A stretch of 14,437 bases of DNA from an uncultured Collinsella sp. (GTDB lineage Bacteria; Actinomycetota; Coriobacteriia; Coriobacteriales; Coriobacteriaceae), in the NCBI GenBank assembly GCA_902388545.1, contig CABMPS010000026.1, forward strand, positions 1 to 14,437. Direction: 5' to 3'. The notes beneath the pieces were generated by a model, which had not been told where the DNA came from, did no database searches, and saw only the letters and a list, made by a program, of their open reading frames with translations. Of this stretch, positions 1 to 8,039 are shown in pieces. Numbering within the stretch: the first letter of the stretch is position 1; each line of letters begins with the position of its first letter. The position numbers were made by a program, and so were the translations under genes.

Positions 1-2418
1 CAGTTTGCCGCCGCCCAGGCTGCTGAGGAGGCCGCCCGTGCCGAGGCCGAGGCCAAGAAGAAGGCCGAGCAGGAGCGCCTTGCCCGCGAGAAGGAGGAGG
101 CTGCCCGCGAGGCCCAGCGCCGCGCCGTCCCCGCTTCCGACTCCGGTTCGCGCTTCCGTTCGCTGCTCGATCAGATCGCCGCACAGGAGACCGTGCTCAA
201 GGAGAAGAAGGACGCCGAGGCGAAGGCCAAGGCCGAGCGCGCCTCCGAGCGCGGCAACCGTCGTGGCGGCAACAGCGACCGTCGCGGCGGCCGTCGTAAC
301 GATCGCAACGCCTCCGACAACAACTCCGAGCGCAATGCCTCCGAGAGCCGTCCGCACAGCCATCGCACTAACGCCAGCAACAATGTCGCTGCCGGCATGG
401 ACTTCCCCAACCCCGATAAGCAGGGCAAGGGCAAGAAGCGCAAGGGCGGTCACGGCAACGAAGAGGATCACTACAGCCGCATGGCGCGTGAGGCCGAGGA
501 GTACAGCCGCGAGAAGGTGCTCGAGGAGGCCCGCGCCGCGGTCGAGGAGGCCTCTCGCGAGTCCACCGGTCGCCGCAAGAAGCGCAAGGAGAAGCGCGAG
601 CGCGAGGCTGCTAAGGCTCAGGAGGAGCGCAAGATTGAGGAGGCGCTGGCCCAGGGCGTGAACCCCGAGGAGCTCGACGCCATCAAGGTCTCCCAGGGCG
701 TTACCGTCCAGGAGCTCGCCGAGGCGCTCGACGTTCCGGCCAACGACATCATCAAGCGCCTGTTCCTGCTGGGCACGCCGCTCACGATGACGCAGTCCAT
801 GTCCGACGACCTCGTCGAGCTCGTTGCCGACGACCTGGGTCGTCAGATCAAGATCATCACCCCCGAGGAGGAGAACACCTTCTCGTTCTACGACGATCCC
901 GCCGACCTTAAGCCGCGCGCCCCGGTCGTCACCGTCATGGGCCACGTCGACCACGGCAAGACGAGCCTGCTCGACGCCATCCGTCACACCGGCGTCGCTG
1001 CCGGCGAGGCGGGCGGCATTACGCAGGCCATCGGCGCTTCGCAGGTCATGATCAACGACCGCAAGATCACCTTCATCGATACCCCGGGCCACGCCACCTT
1101 TACGGCCATGCGTGCTCGCGGCGCCAAGGTGACCGACATCGTCATCCTGATCGTCGCCGCCGACGACGGCGTCATGCCCCAGACGGTCGAGTCGATCAAC
1201 CACGCCAGGGCTGCCGGCGTTCCGATCGTCGTCGCCGTCAACAAGATCGATAAGCCGGGCGCCAACCCCGACCGCGTGCGCCAGGAGCTCACCGAGTACG
1301 GCGTCATCCCCGAGGAGTGGGGCGGACAGAACATGTTCGTCAACATCTCGGCCAAGCAGAAGATCGGTATCGACGACCTGCTCGAGACCGTGCTGCTCCA
1401 GGCCGACGTGCTCGAGCTCAAGGCCAACCCCGACACCTTTGCCTCCGGTAACGTCCTCGAGGCCAAGCTCGACAAGGGCCGCGGTTCGGTCGCTACCGTG
1501 CTGGTGACCCGCGGTACCCTGCATGTGGGCGATACGCTGGTCGCCGGTCTTACCTATGGTCGCGTCCGCGCCATGCTCGACCCCAAGGGCCGCGCCGTCA
1601 CCGAGGCCGGTCCCTCCGATGCCGTCGAGATCCTGGGCCTGCAGTCCGTGCCCAACGCCGGTGACGAGTTCCGCGTGTTCGAGGACGAGCGCGAGGCTCG
1701 CGCCCTGGCCGATGAGCGCTCGCTCAAGGCCCGTATCGAGGAGCAGAGCCGCGTGAAGCACGTCACGCTCGAGAACCTCTTCGAGACCATTGCCGACGCT
1801 GAGGTCAAGGAGCTCAACCTGATCATCAAGGCCGACGTCCAGGGTTCCATCGAGGCCCTTCAGGACTCGCTCGACAAGATGGATCAGTCCGAGGTCCGCA
1901 TCAACACGATCCACTCCGCCGTCGGTGCCATCAACGAGACCGACGTCGTCCTGGCCGACGCCTCCAACGCCATCATCATCGGCTTTGGCGTGCGTCCCGA
2001 CGGCAAGGCCCGCTCCGCTGCCGAGCGCGAGGGCGTCGAGATCCGTTGCTACGACGTTATCTACAAGTGCCTCGAGGAGCTCGACGCTGCCCGCATCGGC
2101 ATGCTCAAGCCCACCGAGGTCGAGGTCTCCACGGGCACCGCGACCGTCCTGGACACCTTCAAGGTGCCCAAAGTCGGCATCGCCGCCGGTGTCCGCGTGG
2201 AGGAGGGCGAGATCGCCGCGACCGATTCTGTGCGCCTGGTGCGCGACGGCATCGTGGTCTTCAACGGCAAGATCGCCTCGATGCGCCACTACAAGGACGA
2301 GGCAAAGAGCCTCAAGAGCGGTTCCGAGGGCGGCATTGGCCTGGAGAACTTCCAGGACATCAAGCCCGGCGACCAGATCGAGGGTTACCGTATCGACCAG
2401 GTTGCCCGTACCGAGTAG
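1..2418 (+). CDS. infB: Translation initiation factor IF-2, 5'-truncated by the window
   Basis: IF-2 is the GTPase that brings fMet-tRNA to the 30S subunit and promotes 50S joining. The frame is open from base 1, so the start lies upstream and 805 residues are visible. Residues 1-230 are a highly charged, Ala/Glu/Lys/Arg-rich linker with an RGG-rich patch near 80-100, as in long actinobacterial IF-2 N-termini. An IF2_N module follows at about 233-280. The GTPase domain shows G1 GHVDHGKT (314-321), G3 DTPGH (from 360), G4 NKID (414-417) and G5 SAK (450-452). The rest matches domains II to IV, ending in a [21 protein letters not shown] C-terminal motif. TAG at 2416 lies 11 nt before rbfA. An internal ATG at 193 is not a credible start because coding sequence of the same type continues upstream of it. 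Identification is certain; only the N-terminus is missing. Confidence 0.98.
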   Translation, partial: QFAAAQAAEEAARAEAEAKKKAEQERLAREKEEAAREAQRRAVPASDSGSRFRSLLDQIAAQETVLKEKKDAEAKAKAERASERGNRRGGNSDRRGGRRNDRNASDNNSERNASESRPHSHRTNASNNVAAGMDFPNPDKQGKGKKRKGGHGNEEDHYSRMAREAEEYSREKVLEEARAAVEEASRESTGRRKKRKEKREREAAKAQEERKIEEALAQGVNPEELDAIKVSQGVTVQELAEALDVPANDIIKRLFLLGTPLTMTQSMSDDLVELVADDLGRQIKIITPEEENTFSFYDDPADLKPRAPVVTVMGHVDHGKTSLLDAIRHTGVAAGEAGGITQAIGASQVMINDRKITFIDTPGHATFTAMRARGAKVTDIVILIVAADDGVMPQTVESINHARAAGVPIVVAVNKIDKPGANPDRVRQELTEYGVIPEEWGGQNMFVNISAKQKIGIDDLLETVLLQADVLELKANPDTFASGNVLEAKLDKGRGSVATVLVTRGTLHVGDTLVAGLTYGRVRAMLDPKGRAVTEAGPSDAVEILGLQSVPNAGDEFRVFEDEREARALADERSLKARIEEQSRVKHVTLENLFETIADAEVKELNLIIKADVQGSIEALQDSLDKMDQSEVRINTIHSAVGAINETDVVLADASNAIIIGFGVRPDGKARSAAEREGVEIRCYDVIYKCLEELDAARIGMLKPTEVEVSTGTATVLDTFKVPKVGIAAGVRVEEGEIAATDSVRLVRDGIVVFNGKIASMRHYKDEAKSLKSGSEGGIGLENFQDIKPGDQIEGYRIDQVARTE

Positions 2419-2429
2419 GGGGTAGCGCT

Positions 2430-2840
2430 ATGAAGCAAACGCAGGCAACCCGCCGTTTGGGCGAGCAGCTCCGCGAGAAGCTCGGTTATATCCTGCTCTT
2501 TGAGGTTTCCGATCCGCGTCTCGACCTGGTCACCCTGACCGCGGTCGAGGTCGCGGTGGACCGTTCGTTCGCGCGCGTGTACGTGTCGTGCGATGCGAGC
2601 CGCTACGATGAGGTCATGGAGGCGCTTGCCAGCGCCAAGGGCCGTATTCGCAGCCTGTTGGCTCGCTCGCTCGATTGGCGCGTCACGCCCGAGCTCGATT
2701 TTCGCATCGATCGCTCGACCGATGAGGCCGAGCGCATCACGCGTGCGCTGGAAAACGTTCCCGCCACGCTTGCGATCGAAAAGGACGAGGACGGCTATCC
2801 GATAGCGGATGCCGCCCAGGAGGCAGCTTTAGATGACTAA
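2430..2840 (+). CDS. rbfA: Ribosome-binding factor A
   Basis: RbfA is a small KH-fold protein that binds the 30S subunit during late 16S rRNA maturation and cold adaptation. The 136-residue product has the expected size. It begins MKQTQATRRLGEQLREKLGY and carries the family pattern of an N-terminal helix, a 'VSDPRLDLVTLTAVEV' strand segment, 'ARVYVS' and a late 'PELDFRIDRS' segment, the equivalent of the usual P-L-xF-xxD. The ATG at 2430 follows a G-rich Shine-Dalgarno (AGGGGGT) that overlaps the infB stop codon. The same frame stays open back to 2046, but such a start would overlap infB by more than 370 nt. The position directly after infB is the classic one. The last 8 nt overlap nrnA, suggesting translational coupling. 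Confidence 0.96.
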   Translation: MKQTQATRRLGEQLREKLGYILLFEVSDPRLDLVTLTAVEVAVDRSFARVYVSCDASRYDEVMEALASAKGRIRSLLARSLDWRVTPELDFRIDRSTDEAERITRALENVPATLAIEKDEDGYPIADAAQEAALDD

Positions 2841-3876
2841 TTCCGCCGACCTCGCTTCGTGCGAGTCTGCAGATATTCAACGACGCATCCTCGAGCTTAT
2901 CGAGGGTGCGTCCTCCATTGCGATTTCGGGACATACTTCTCCCGATGGCGATGCCTTGGGCTCCGTGTTGGGTCTGGGCCTTTCGCTTATGAAGTTTTTC
3001 CCCAACAAGGACATTGCGCTACTGCTGGCAGACGATGACCCGGTTCCGCGCATCTACCGCTTTATGGAGGGTGCCGATCGCCTGGTGCCGGCATCTGCGT
3101 ACACTGGTAATCCGGACCTGTTCATCTCGGTGGACGTGCCAGTCGTCGAGCGTCTGAATAACTCCTCCGAGGTGCTCCGCCGCTCGTCGCATGTGGTGTG
3201 CTTCGATCACCATCCGGCGCGCGAGGAATTTGCCGAGCTGAGCCTGAGGTGCGTCGACGCCGCGGCCTGCGCCATGATCATCGACCGCTTTTTGGACAAT
3301 TGCGGCATTGTGGCTCGCGATGGCGTCGCGACCTGTCTGCTGTGCGGCCTGGTGACCGATACCGGTCGTTTTCAGTACCAAAACGCCGATGCCGCTGCGT
3401 TCCATGCCGCCTCGCGCCTGGTCGCGCACGGTGCCGATCCGGCGCGCGTTGCGCTCGAAGTCTACCAGAGCATGCGCGTAGAGTTCTTGCATCTCAAGTC
3501 CATCGTTATGGGGCGCATCAAGACAGTGGCGCACGGTCGCGTGGCATATAGCTATGCGTACCAGAGTGACCTCGAGGCTTGCGGCGTCACTTCGGACGAG
3601 TGCGACGGCCTGGTCGATGTGGTGCGTTCGGTGATGGGTGTGGAGGTCTGCCTGTTCCTGAAGGGCATTGAGGGCGATACCAAGGTACGCGGTAACCTGC
3701 GCTCCAAGGGCGACCTCAATGTTTCCGAGATCGCTGCTGCTTTTGGCGGTGGTGGGCATCCCGCGGCAGCTGGTTTCTCTAACAACGGAACGATTCTCGA
3801 GACGCTCACCGCAGCACTCCCCATGCTGGCCGAGCTGGTGGGGGAGGATCCCGCTTCGGTGACCGTCGAGCTCTAA
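2833..3876 (+). CDS. nrnA: DHH-family bifunctional oligoribonuclease / pAp phosphatase (NrnA type)
   Basis: This is a 347-residue DHH/DHHA1 phosphoesterase. NrnA proteins degrade 2-5-nt RNAs to mononucleotides and dephosphorylate 3'-phosphoadenosine 5'-phosphate. Metal-binding motifs are all visible: GHTSPDGDALGS (H34, D38, D40), the name-giving DHH at 125-127, and LVTDTGRF (D176). The C-terminal DHHA1 substrate-binding domain ends in GGGGHPAAAGF (305-315). The ATG at 2833 overlaps the rbfA stop by 8 nt and is preceded by an AGGAGG Shine-Dalgarno inside rbfA, 9 nt upstream. NrnA-like genes sit between rbfA and truB in many Gram-positive genomes, which fits. Cytoplasmic, with no signal or membrane segment. 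Exact substrate preference (nanoRNA, pAp, or c-di-AMP products) cannot be read from sequence. Confidence 0.92.
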   Translation: MTNSADLASCESADIQRRILELIEGASSIAISGHTSPDGDALGSVLGLGLSLMKFFPNKDIALLLADDDPVPRIYRFMEGADRLVPASAYTGNPDLFISVDVPVVERLNNSSEVLRRSSHVVCFDHHPAREEFAELSLRCVDAAACAMIIDRFLDNCGIVARDGVATCLLCGLVTDTGRFQYQNADAAAFHAASRLVAHGADPARVALEVYQSMRVEFLHLKSIVMGRIKTVAHGRVAYSYAYQSDLEACGVTSDECDGLVDVVRSVMGVEVCLFLKGIEGDTKVRGNLRSKGDLNVSEIAAAFGGGGHPAAAGFSNNGTILETLTAALPMLAELVGEDPASVTVEL

Positions 3877-3891
3877 CATTTTGGATGGTAC

Positions 3892-4824
3892 ATGGCTCGT
3901 CGTACACCTTCTCAACTTAATATGCTGCTCGCCGTCGATAAGCCGGCGGGCTGTACGTCTCACGACGTGGTATCGCAGTGCCGACGCGCCCTCCATGAGC
4001 GACGCGTCGGCCATGCCGGTACGCTCGACCCCATGGCATCCGGTGTCATGGTGGTGGGCGTTGGCCAGGCGACCCGTCTGCTGGGCATGCTAACCCTCGA
4101 TACCAAAAGTTATGTCGCCGACATTTCGTTTGGCGTCGAGACCAATACCGATGACGCGGAGGGCGAGGCCGTCCGCACGGTGCCCGTTGCCCCCGAGCTG
4201 CGCGATCTCGCTTACGTCCGTGAGCAGCTGGCCGCTATGCTGGGTCCGCAGATGCAGGTGCCGCCGGCTTTTTCGGCCATTTCAGTCAACGGTGTGCGTG
4301 CCTACAAGTCTGCGCGCGAGGGCAATGCGGTGGACCTACCTCCGCGCCCTGTCGAGGTCTATGCCGCCGACCTGATTGCCGTGGGCGGCGAAGGTGATAC
4401 GTGCGTCTGGACCGTGGCGTTTTCGGTAAGCAAGGGCACCTACATTCGCGCGCTCGCTCGCGATCTGGGTCGCGCCTGCGATAGTGCTGCGCATATTTCC
4501 GCGCTGCGCCGCACGGCCTCCGGTGTTGTTTCCATTGGCGCCTGTCATGCGGTCGAGGAGTTTTCTCCCGAGTCCGCGGCCGGCTTTGCTCTGGATCCCA
4601 TCGCCGCCCTTGGCGCCACGCGTGTCGATTTGCCGGGTAATCTTGCAGACGACCTGCTTTGTGGTCGCCGCATTCCCGTTGAACGCGCGCTTGCGGGTTT
4701 CGATGCGTCGAAGGCGCCTTTTGCGTTGGTGCTCGATGGGGGACTCAAGGCGCTCGCCCGTATTGAGAGTGGCCGCTTTGTCATGGAGCACGTCTTTCCG
4801 CAGACTATCGGCGGTGTTCGGTGA
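3892..4824 (+). CDS. truB: tRNA pseudouridine-55 synthase TruB
   Basis: TruB isomerises U55 in the T-loop of tRNAs to pseudouridine. The 310-residue product shows the family N-terminus (LLAVDKPAGCTSHDVV, the equivalent of VDKPxGxTS) and the catalytic block HAGTLDPMASGV with the nucleophilic Asp at D46. It also has the KxY element (TKSYVADISFG), the PPAFSA(I/V)xxxGxRAY segment and SKGTYIRALARDLG. The C-terminal part is a PUA-like domain with weaker similarity. The ATG at 3892 is 15 nt after nrnA with only a modest ribosome-binding sequence (GGATGG, close to the start). A second Met at residue 11 (3922) would give the family's usual shorter N-terminus but has no Shine-Dalgarno at all, so the upstream start is preferred. 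The TGA overlaps the ribF ATG by one base. Confidence 0.95.
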   Translation: MARRTPSQLNMLLAVDKPAGCTSHDVVSQCRRALHERRVGHAGTLDPMASGVMVVGVGQATRLLGMLTLDTKSYVADISFGVETNTDDAEGEAVRTVPVAPELRDLAYVREQLAAMLGPQMQVPPAFSAISVNGVRAYKSAREGNAVDLPPRPVEVYAADLIAVGGEGDTCVWTVAFSVSKGTYIRALARDLGRACDSAAHISALRRTASGVVSIGACHAVEEFSPESAAGFALDPIAALGATRVDLPGNLADDLLCGRRIPVERALAGFDASKAPFALVLDGGLKALARIESGRFVMEHVFPQTIGGVR

Positions 4825-5828
4825 TGCTGGCCTCCCACGAGCTCGCGCGTATTTTTTTCGCGGGCGAGTCGGATGAGGCTCGTATCGTCGCTGCCGATGT
4901 ATTTGATGATTGCGCGTGCCTGGGCGCCGCGTCAATCGCCATCGGCGTGTTTGATGGCGTGCATCGGGGGCATCACGAACTGATCGACGCGGTCGTTCGC
5001 GATGCGCGTGACCACGGTTGCAAGGCGGTCGTGGTCACTTTCGATCCCGACCCGGATGTGGTGGTGAGCCCCGCGCCCGCTCAAAAACTGATGACGACGG
5101 CCGATCGCCTGCATGCCCTGGCTCTCACCGGGGTCGATGCGGTCGTGGCCGTTCCCTTTACGCCCGCGGTGGCGGCACTGGACCACGTGGGCTTTCTTAA
5201 GCTGCTGTCGCGCGTCATCGATATCCGCTCGATTCGCGTGGGTAGCGACTTTAGGTTGGGTCGCGGCGGCGCCTCGGGCGTTGCCGAGATGCAGGCATGG
5301 GGTGCCGAGCGCGGCGTTGACGTCTTTGGCCATGAGCTGCTGTGCGTCGATGGGCAGACGATCTGTGCTACCCGTATTCGCCAGGAGCTCCGCCAGGGAC
5401 ATGTTGAGCTTGCCGCCGAGCTGCTCGGTCGCCCGTACATGCTGCGCGGTATTGTTGCCGGCGGTCGTCACCAGGGCTCCGACATGGGTTTTCCCACGGC
5501 AAACATCCAGGTGCCCGAGGGCATCCAGGTTCCTGCCGATGGCGTCTACGAGGGTTTGGTGCTGGTCGACGATACCGTGTGGCCCGCTGCCGTCAACGTT
5601 GGCCTGCCGCCGACGTATGCCGACGATGCCGCCTCGGCGCATCTCGAGGCCAACTTGATCGGGTATGCGGGCGACCTGTACGGCGCCTCGGTGTCGCTGG
5701 CGTTTACGCGTTGGCTGCGCCCGTCGCGCGTGTTCGATTCGCTGGACGAGCTTATCGCGACCGTCGAGGGTAATATCGAGGATATTCGTCACAACTTGGG
5801 CGAGCAGGGGGTGAGTATCCGTGATTAG
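4824..5828 (+). CDS. ribF: Bifunctional riboflavin kinase / FAD synthetase RibF
   Basis: RibF phosphorylates riboflavin to FMN and adenylylates FMN to FAD. The N-terminal nucleotidyltransferase domain shows GVFDGVHRGHH (41-51) and the late ATRIRQEL motif, matching the usual S/T-T-R-I-R. The C-terminal flavokinase domain shows GSDMGFPTAN (GFPTAN at 222-227), NVGLPPTY, LEANL containing the expected catalytic-base Glu, and a DLYG...LR...F.S..EL tail. Length (334 aa) is normal. About 40 residues precede the HxGH motif block, longer than the roughly 20 usual in E. coli-like enzymes. The ATG at 4824 forms a TGATG overlap with the truB stop; an adjacent in-frame GTG at 4821 would add one residue and cannot be excluded. 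The end overlaps dnaG by 8 nt. The truB-ribF order is the common bacterial one. Confidence 0.95.
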   Translation: MLASHELARIFFAGESDEARIVAADVFDDCACLGAASIAIGVFDGVHRGHHELIDAVVRDARDHGCKAVVVTFDPDPDVVVSPAPAQKLMTTADRLHALALTGVDAVVAVPFTPAVAALDHVGFLKLLSRVIDIRSIRVGSDFRLGRGGASGVAEMQAWGAERGVDVFGHELLCVDGQTICATRIRQELRQGHVELAAELLGRPYMLRGIVAGGRHQGSDMGFPTANIQVPEGIQVPADGVYEGLVLVDDTVWPAAVNVGLPPTYADDAASAHLEANLIGYAGDLYGASVSLAFTRWLRPSRVFDSLDELIATVEGNIEDIRHNLGEQGVSIRD

Positions 5829-7929
5829 CGATGAGGAAAAAGACCAGGTACGCGCTGCGTCCGACTTAGTTGCCATCGTGCAGGAAACGGTTGAGCTCAA
5901 GCCCCGCGGCCATGAGTTTTGGGGTTGCTGCCCCTTCCATGGCGAAAAGACGCCTTCTTTCCACATTATCCCCGCTACGCAGGTCTGGCACTGCTTTGGC
6001 TGCGGCGAAGGCGGCGACGTCTTCACCTATATCATGAAGCGCGAAAACCTGAGCTTTCCCGAGTCAATCCGCTATTTGGCCGATCGTGCGGGTATTGAGC
6101 TGCATGACACCGGAGATCGTCGCGAGCGCGGTACCAAGCGTGCCCGCATCTACGATCTGTGTGCCGAGACCGCCCAGTTCTACCACACCATGCTTATGCG
6201 CGGTAAGGACGGCCGTCCACGCGAGTACTTTGCCAGCCGTGGTATGGGTGGCGACGTCTGCCGCCGCTACTGCCTGGGCTTTGCACCGGGCCGCAACGCG
6301 CTGGTGTCGCACCTGTCCCAGGCGGGTTTTACCCCGCAGGAGATGATCGACGCCAACGTTGCCGTGAGCCGCGGGCGCGGGCAGCTTGCCGACCGCTTCT
6401 ACGACCGCGTGATGTTTCCCATCTTTGACGAGCAGGGTCACAACATTGCCTTTGGCGGGCGCATCATGGGTGACGGCCAACCCAAGTACCTCAACACCGC
6501 CGAGACGAGCGTGTTCCATAAAAAGCGAAACCTCTATGGCTTTAACTGGGCCAAGGAGTTTATCGTCGCGCAGGATACGGCCATCGTGGTGGAGGGCTAT
6601 ACCGATTGTATCGCCTGCTGGGAGGCGGGGATCAAAAACGTTGTCGCCACGCTGGGCACCGCGCTCACGGAGTATCACGTCAAGACGCTCACCCGCTTTG
6701 CCAAGCGTATCGTGTATATGTTCGATGGCGATGCCGCGGGCCAGAAGGCCGCCCGTCGCGCGATTCAATTTATCGAGCAGGATTCGATGGACCTGCGTTG
6801 CGTGGTGCTGCCCGACGGCAACGACCCCATGGAGTTCATCACAGCGCATGGTGGACAGGAGCTTCAGGCGCGCATCGACGCTGCCGAGCCGCTCATGGAC
6901 TTTGTCTACCGTTCGCTGCAGGAGTCGAGTGACATCACCACGCCGGGCGGTCGTGCCAAGGCGCTGGAAGATGCGCTGACGCTTATCTATCCGCTGCGCG
7001 ATAGCTATATGATCGACACATACTTTATCCAGATTGCCGATCTGCTGGGTTTGGATCTGGAGACGGTTCGCGCGAGTTCGGGTCGCGTGTTTCGCGATGT
7101 CGCCAAGCGCGAAGATGCGGAACGACGTCGTGAGCAGAACTATGAACGCCAGCGGGCGCAAGCCGAGCGCTCTGGTAGCGCGGGCGGTCGGACGTCTGGT
7201 TCGCAGGGGGCATCTCGCGGTGCTTGGGCATCGGGCGCGACGCCGCCGGTGTCCGCGCCGGTCGAAGAAGAGCCGTATGACTACGTCCCGCTCGATGCCT
7301 ACGGTGCCGCGCCCGTGGAGGTCGTCGACGACCTGCCGCCGATCGATGTGCCTGATGGTATGGGTGCTGTGCCTGTGACTGATGATTTGGGCGCTCCGGC
7401 TGCGGCGGCGCCGATGGTTCTTACTGATCTTGAGCGCAAGTCCTTGGCAGGGGAGCGCGAGCTGTTGACGATGCTCACGAGCTACCCCGACCTGTTCCGC
7501 ACGTATGCCGACCGCATCTGCTCTATCGAGTGGGTTGACCCACGTCACGAGTCCATCGCATGGGCCGTTCTGGCAACGCCGCCGGGAACCGATCCTGCAG
7601 CCTGCATGGATGCGGCGCGCTCGGTGTGTCCCGAGGCGGCAACGCTTGTGAGTGCCGGGCGCATCTCGGCGACGAGCAAGCACCCCACCGAGACGAACAT
7701 CGTGTTTATGCTTGATACGCTCGAGCTCTACACCATCAAGCGCCGCATGCGTGCCGTACAGGCCAAGCTGCGCCAGGACCGTTCGCTCGATGATGAGGCC
7801 CGTCGCGCGCTGACCGTGCAGGCCGCGCAGGATTCGCAGCGTCAACGCGAGCTGCAAAAGTCTATCGGCGGCGTGGCGGACCCGTTTCGTTTGATCGGTC
7901 TGGAGACCGCGGGCACCGAACAGGCCTAG
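5821..7929 (+). CDS. dnaG: DNA primase DnaG
   Basis: DnaG makes RNA primers at the replication fork. The 702-residue product begins with a CHC2 zinc domain whose ligands are C37, H40, C58 and C61. The RNA-polymerase domain contains the YFASRGM and DRVMFPIFDEQG segments, and the Toprim centre has EGYTD (E258 to D262) and FDGDAAG (D302, D304). A flexible Ala/Pro/Gly/Arg-rich linker spans about 425-537. A C-terminal helical region (about 538-702) fits the helicase-interaction domain. Typical bacterial primases are near 600 residues, so the extra length is mostly this linker. The start is GTG at 5821, the first start codon after an in-frame stop at 5812. It is preceded by a G-rich Shine-Dalgarno (AGGGGG) and overlaps ribF by 8 nt. 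rpoD lies 110 nt downstream, the conserved dnaG-rpoD neighbourhood. Confidence 0.97.
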   Translation: MISDEEKDQVRAASDLVAIVQETVELKPRGHEFWGCCPFHGEKTPSFHIIPATQVWHCFGCGEGGDVFTYIMKRENLSFPESIRYLADRAGIELHDTGDRRERGTKRARIYDLCAETAQFYHTMLMRGKDGRPREYFASRGMGGDVCRRYCLGFAPGRNALVSHLSQAGFTPQEMIDANVAVSRGRGQLADRFYDRVMFPIFDEQGHNIAFGGRIMGDGQPKYLNTAETSVFHKKRNLYGFNWAKEFIVAQDTAIVVEGYTDCIACWEAGIKNVVATLGTALTEYHVKTLTRFAKRIVYMFDGDAAGQKAARRAIQFIEQDSMDLRCVVLPDGNDPMEFITAHGGQELQARIDAAEPLMDFVYRSLQESSDITTPGGRAKALEDALTLIYPLRDSYMIDTYFIQIADLLGLDLETVRASSGRVFRDVAKREDAERRREQNYERQRAQAERSGSAGGRTSGSQGASRGAWASGATPPVSAPVEEEPYDYVPLDAYGAAPVEVVDDLPPIDVPDGMGAVPVTDDLGAPAAAAPMVLTDLERKSLAGERELLTMLTSYPDLFRTYADRICSIEWVDPRHESIAWAVLATPPGTDPAACMDAARSVCPEAATLVSAGRISATSKHPTETNIVFMLDTLELYTIKRRMRAVQAKLRQDRSLDDEARRALTVQAAQDSQRQRELQKSIGGVADPFRLIGLETAGTEQA

Positions 7930-7957
7930 ATGTTGTGGTCAAGCAGCGTATTCTCGC

Positions 7958-7985
7958 CTATATCCAGTCCTCTTTTTGGGTATAG
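7958..7985. repeat. Inverted repeat in the rpoD upstream region
   Basis: CTATATCC (7958-7965) can pair with GGGTATAG (7978-7985), giving 8 bp with one U-G pair and a 12-nt pyrimidine-rich loop. It could be an operator-like dyad or a weak RNA hairpin after dnaG. There is no following T-tract to make it an intrinsic terminator. Seen in sequence; function unknown. Confidence 0.35.
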
Positions 7986-8027
7986 ACGTCAATGTGTGTG
8001 CTAAAGTAATGAGTCCTGTGGACTATG

Positions 8028-8034
8028 AAGGGAG
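8028..8034 (+). promoter_or_regulatory. Shine-Dalgarno that decides the rpoD start
   Basis: AAGGGAG sits 5 nt before the GTG at 8040, a good ribosome-binding distance. The alternative ATG at 8025 lies upstream of this sequence and has no Shine-Dalgarno of its own. The GTG is therefore the more likely start, and the protein would begin MPKKTES. Confidence 0.75.
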
Positions 8035-8039
8035 AATCT

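Larger units (their letters stand above)
7930..8039 (+). promoter_or_regulatory. dnaG-rpoD intergenic leader, possible rpoD promoter region
   Basis: This 110-nt AT-richer gap is the only sizeable break in the left-hand gene cluster, so an rpoD promoter would be expected here. Candidate -10 sequences are TAAAGT (8002-8007) and TATAGA (7981-7986), each 4 of 6 to TATAAT. TTGGGT (7976-7981) is the nearest -35-like hexamer, but it is 20 nt from TAAAGT, which is too far to be convincing. No clear T-tailed terminator follows dnaG, so read-through from the upstream genes into rpoD is plausible. Two short dyads lie here (7958-7985 and 8012-8024). The promoter assignment is a weak inference. Confidence 0.25.

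Noticed and set aside
5..661. A 218-codon Arg/Pro-rich + frame overlapping the start of infB
   Set aside because: It is an out-of-frame reading of the Ala/Glu/Lys-rich IF-2 linker; its composition is an artefact of GC-rich codons.
2046..2840. A longer version of rbfA starting inside infB
   Set aside because: The N-terminal part would be an Arg/Gly-rich out-of-frame reading of infB. RbfA homology and a Shine-Dalgarno support the start at 2430.
3019..4014. A 331-codon minus-strand open frame spanning nrnA and the start of truB
   Set aside because: Both genes happen to share the same codon register, so their antisense shadows merge. No protein features support it.
6064..7857. A 597-codon minus-strand open frame opposite dnaG
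   Set aside because: Same codon-register antisense effect. The + strand carries intact CHC2 and Toprim motifs.
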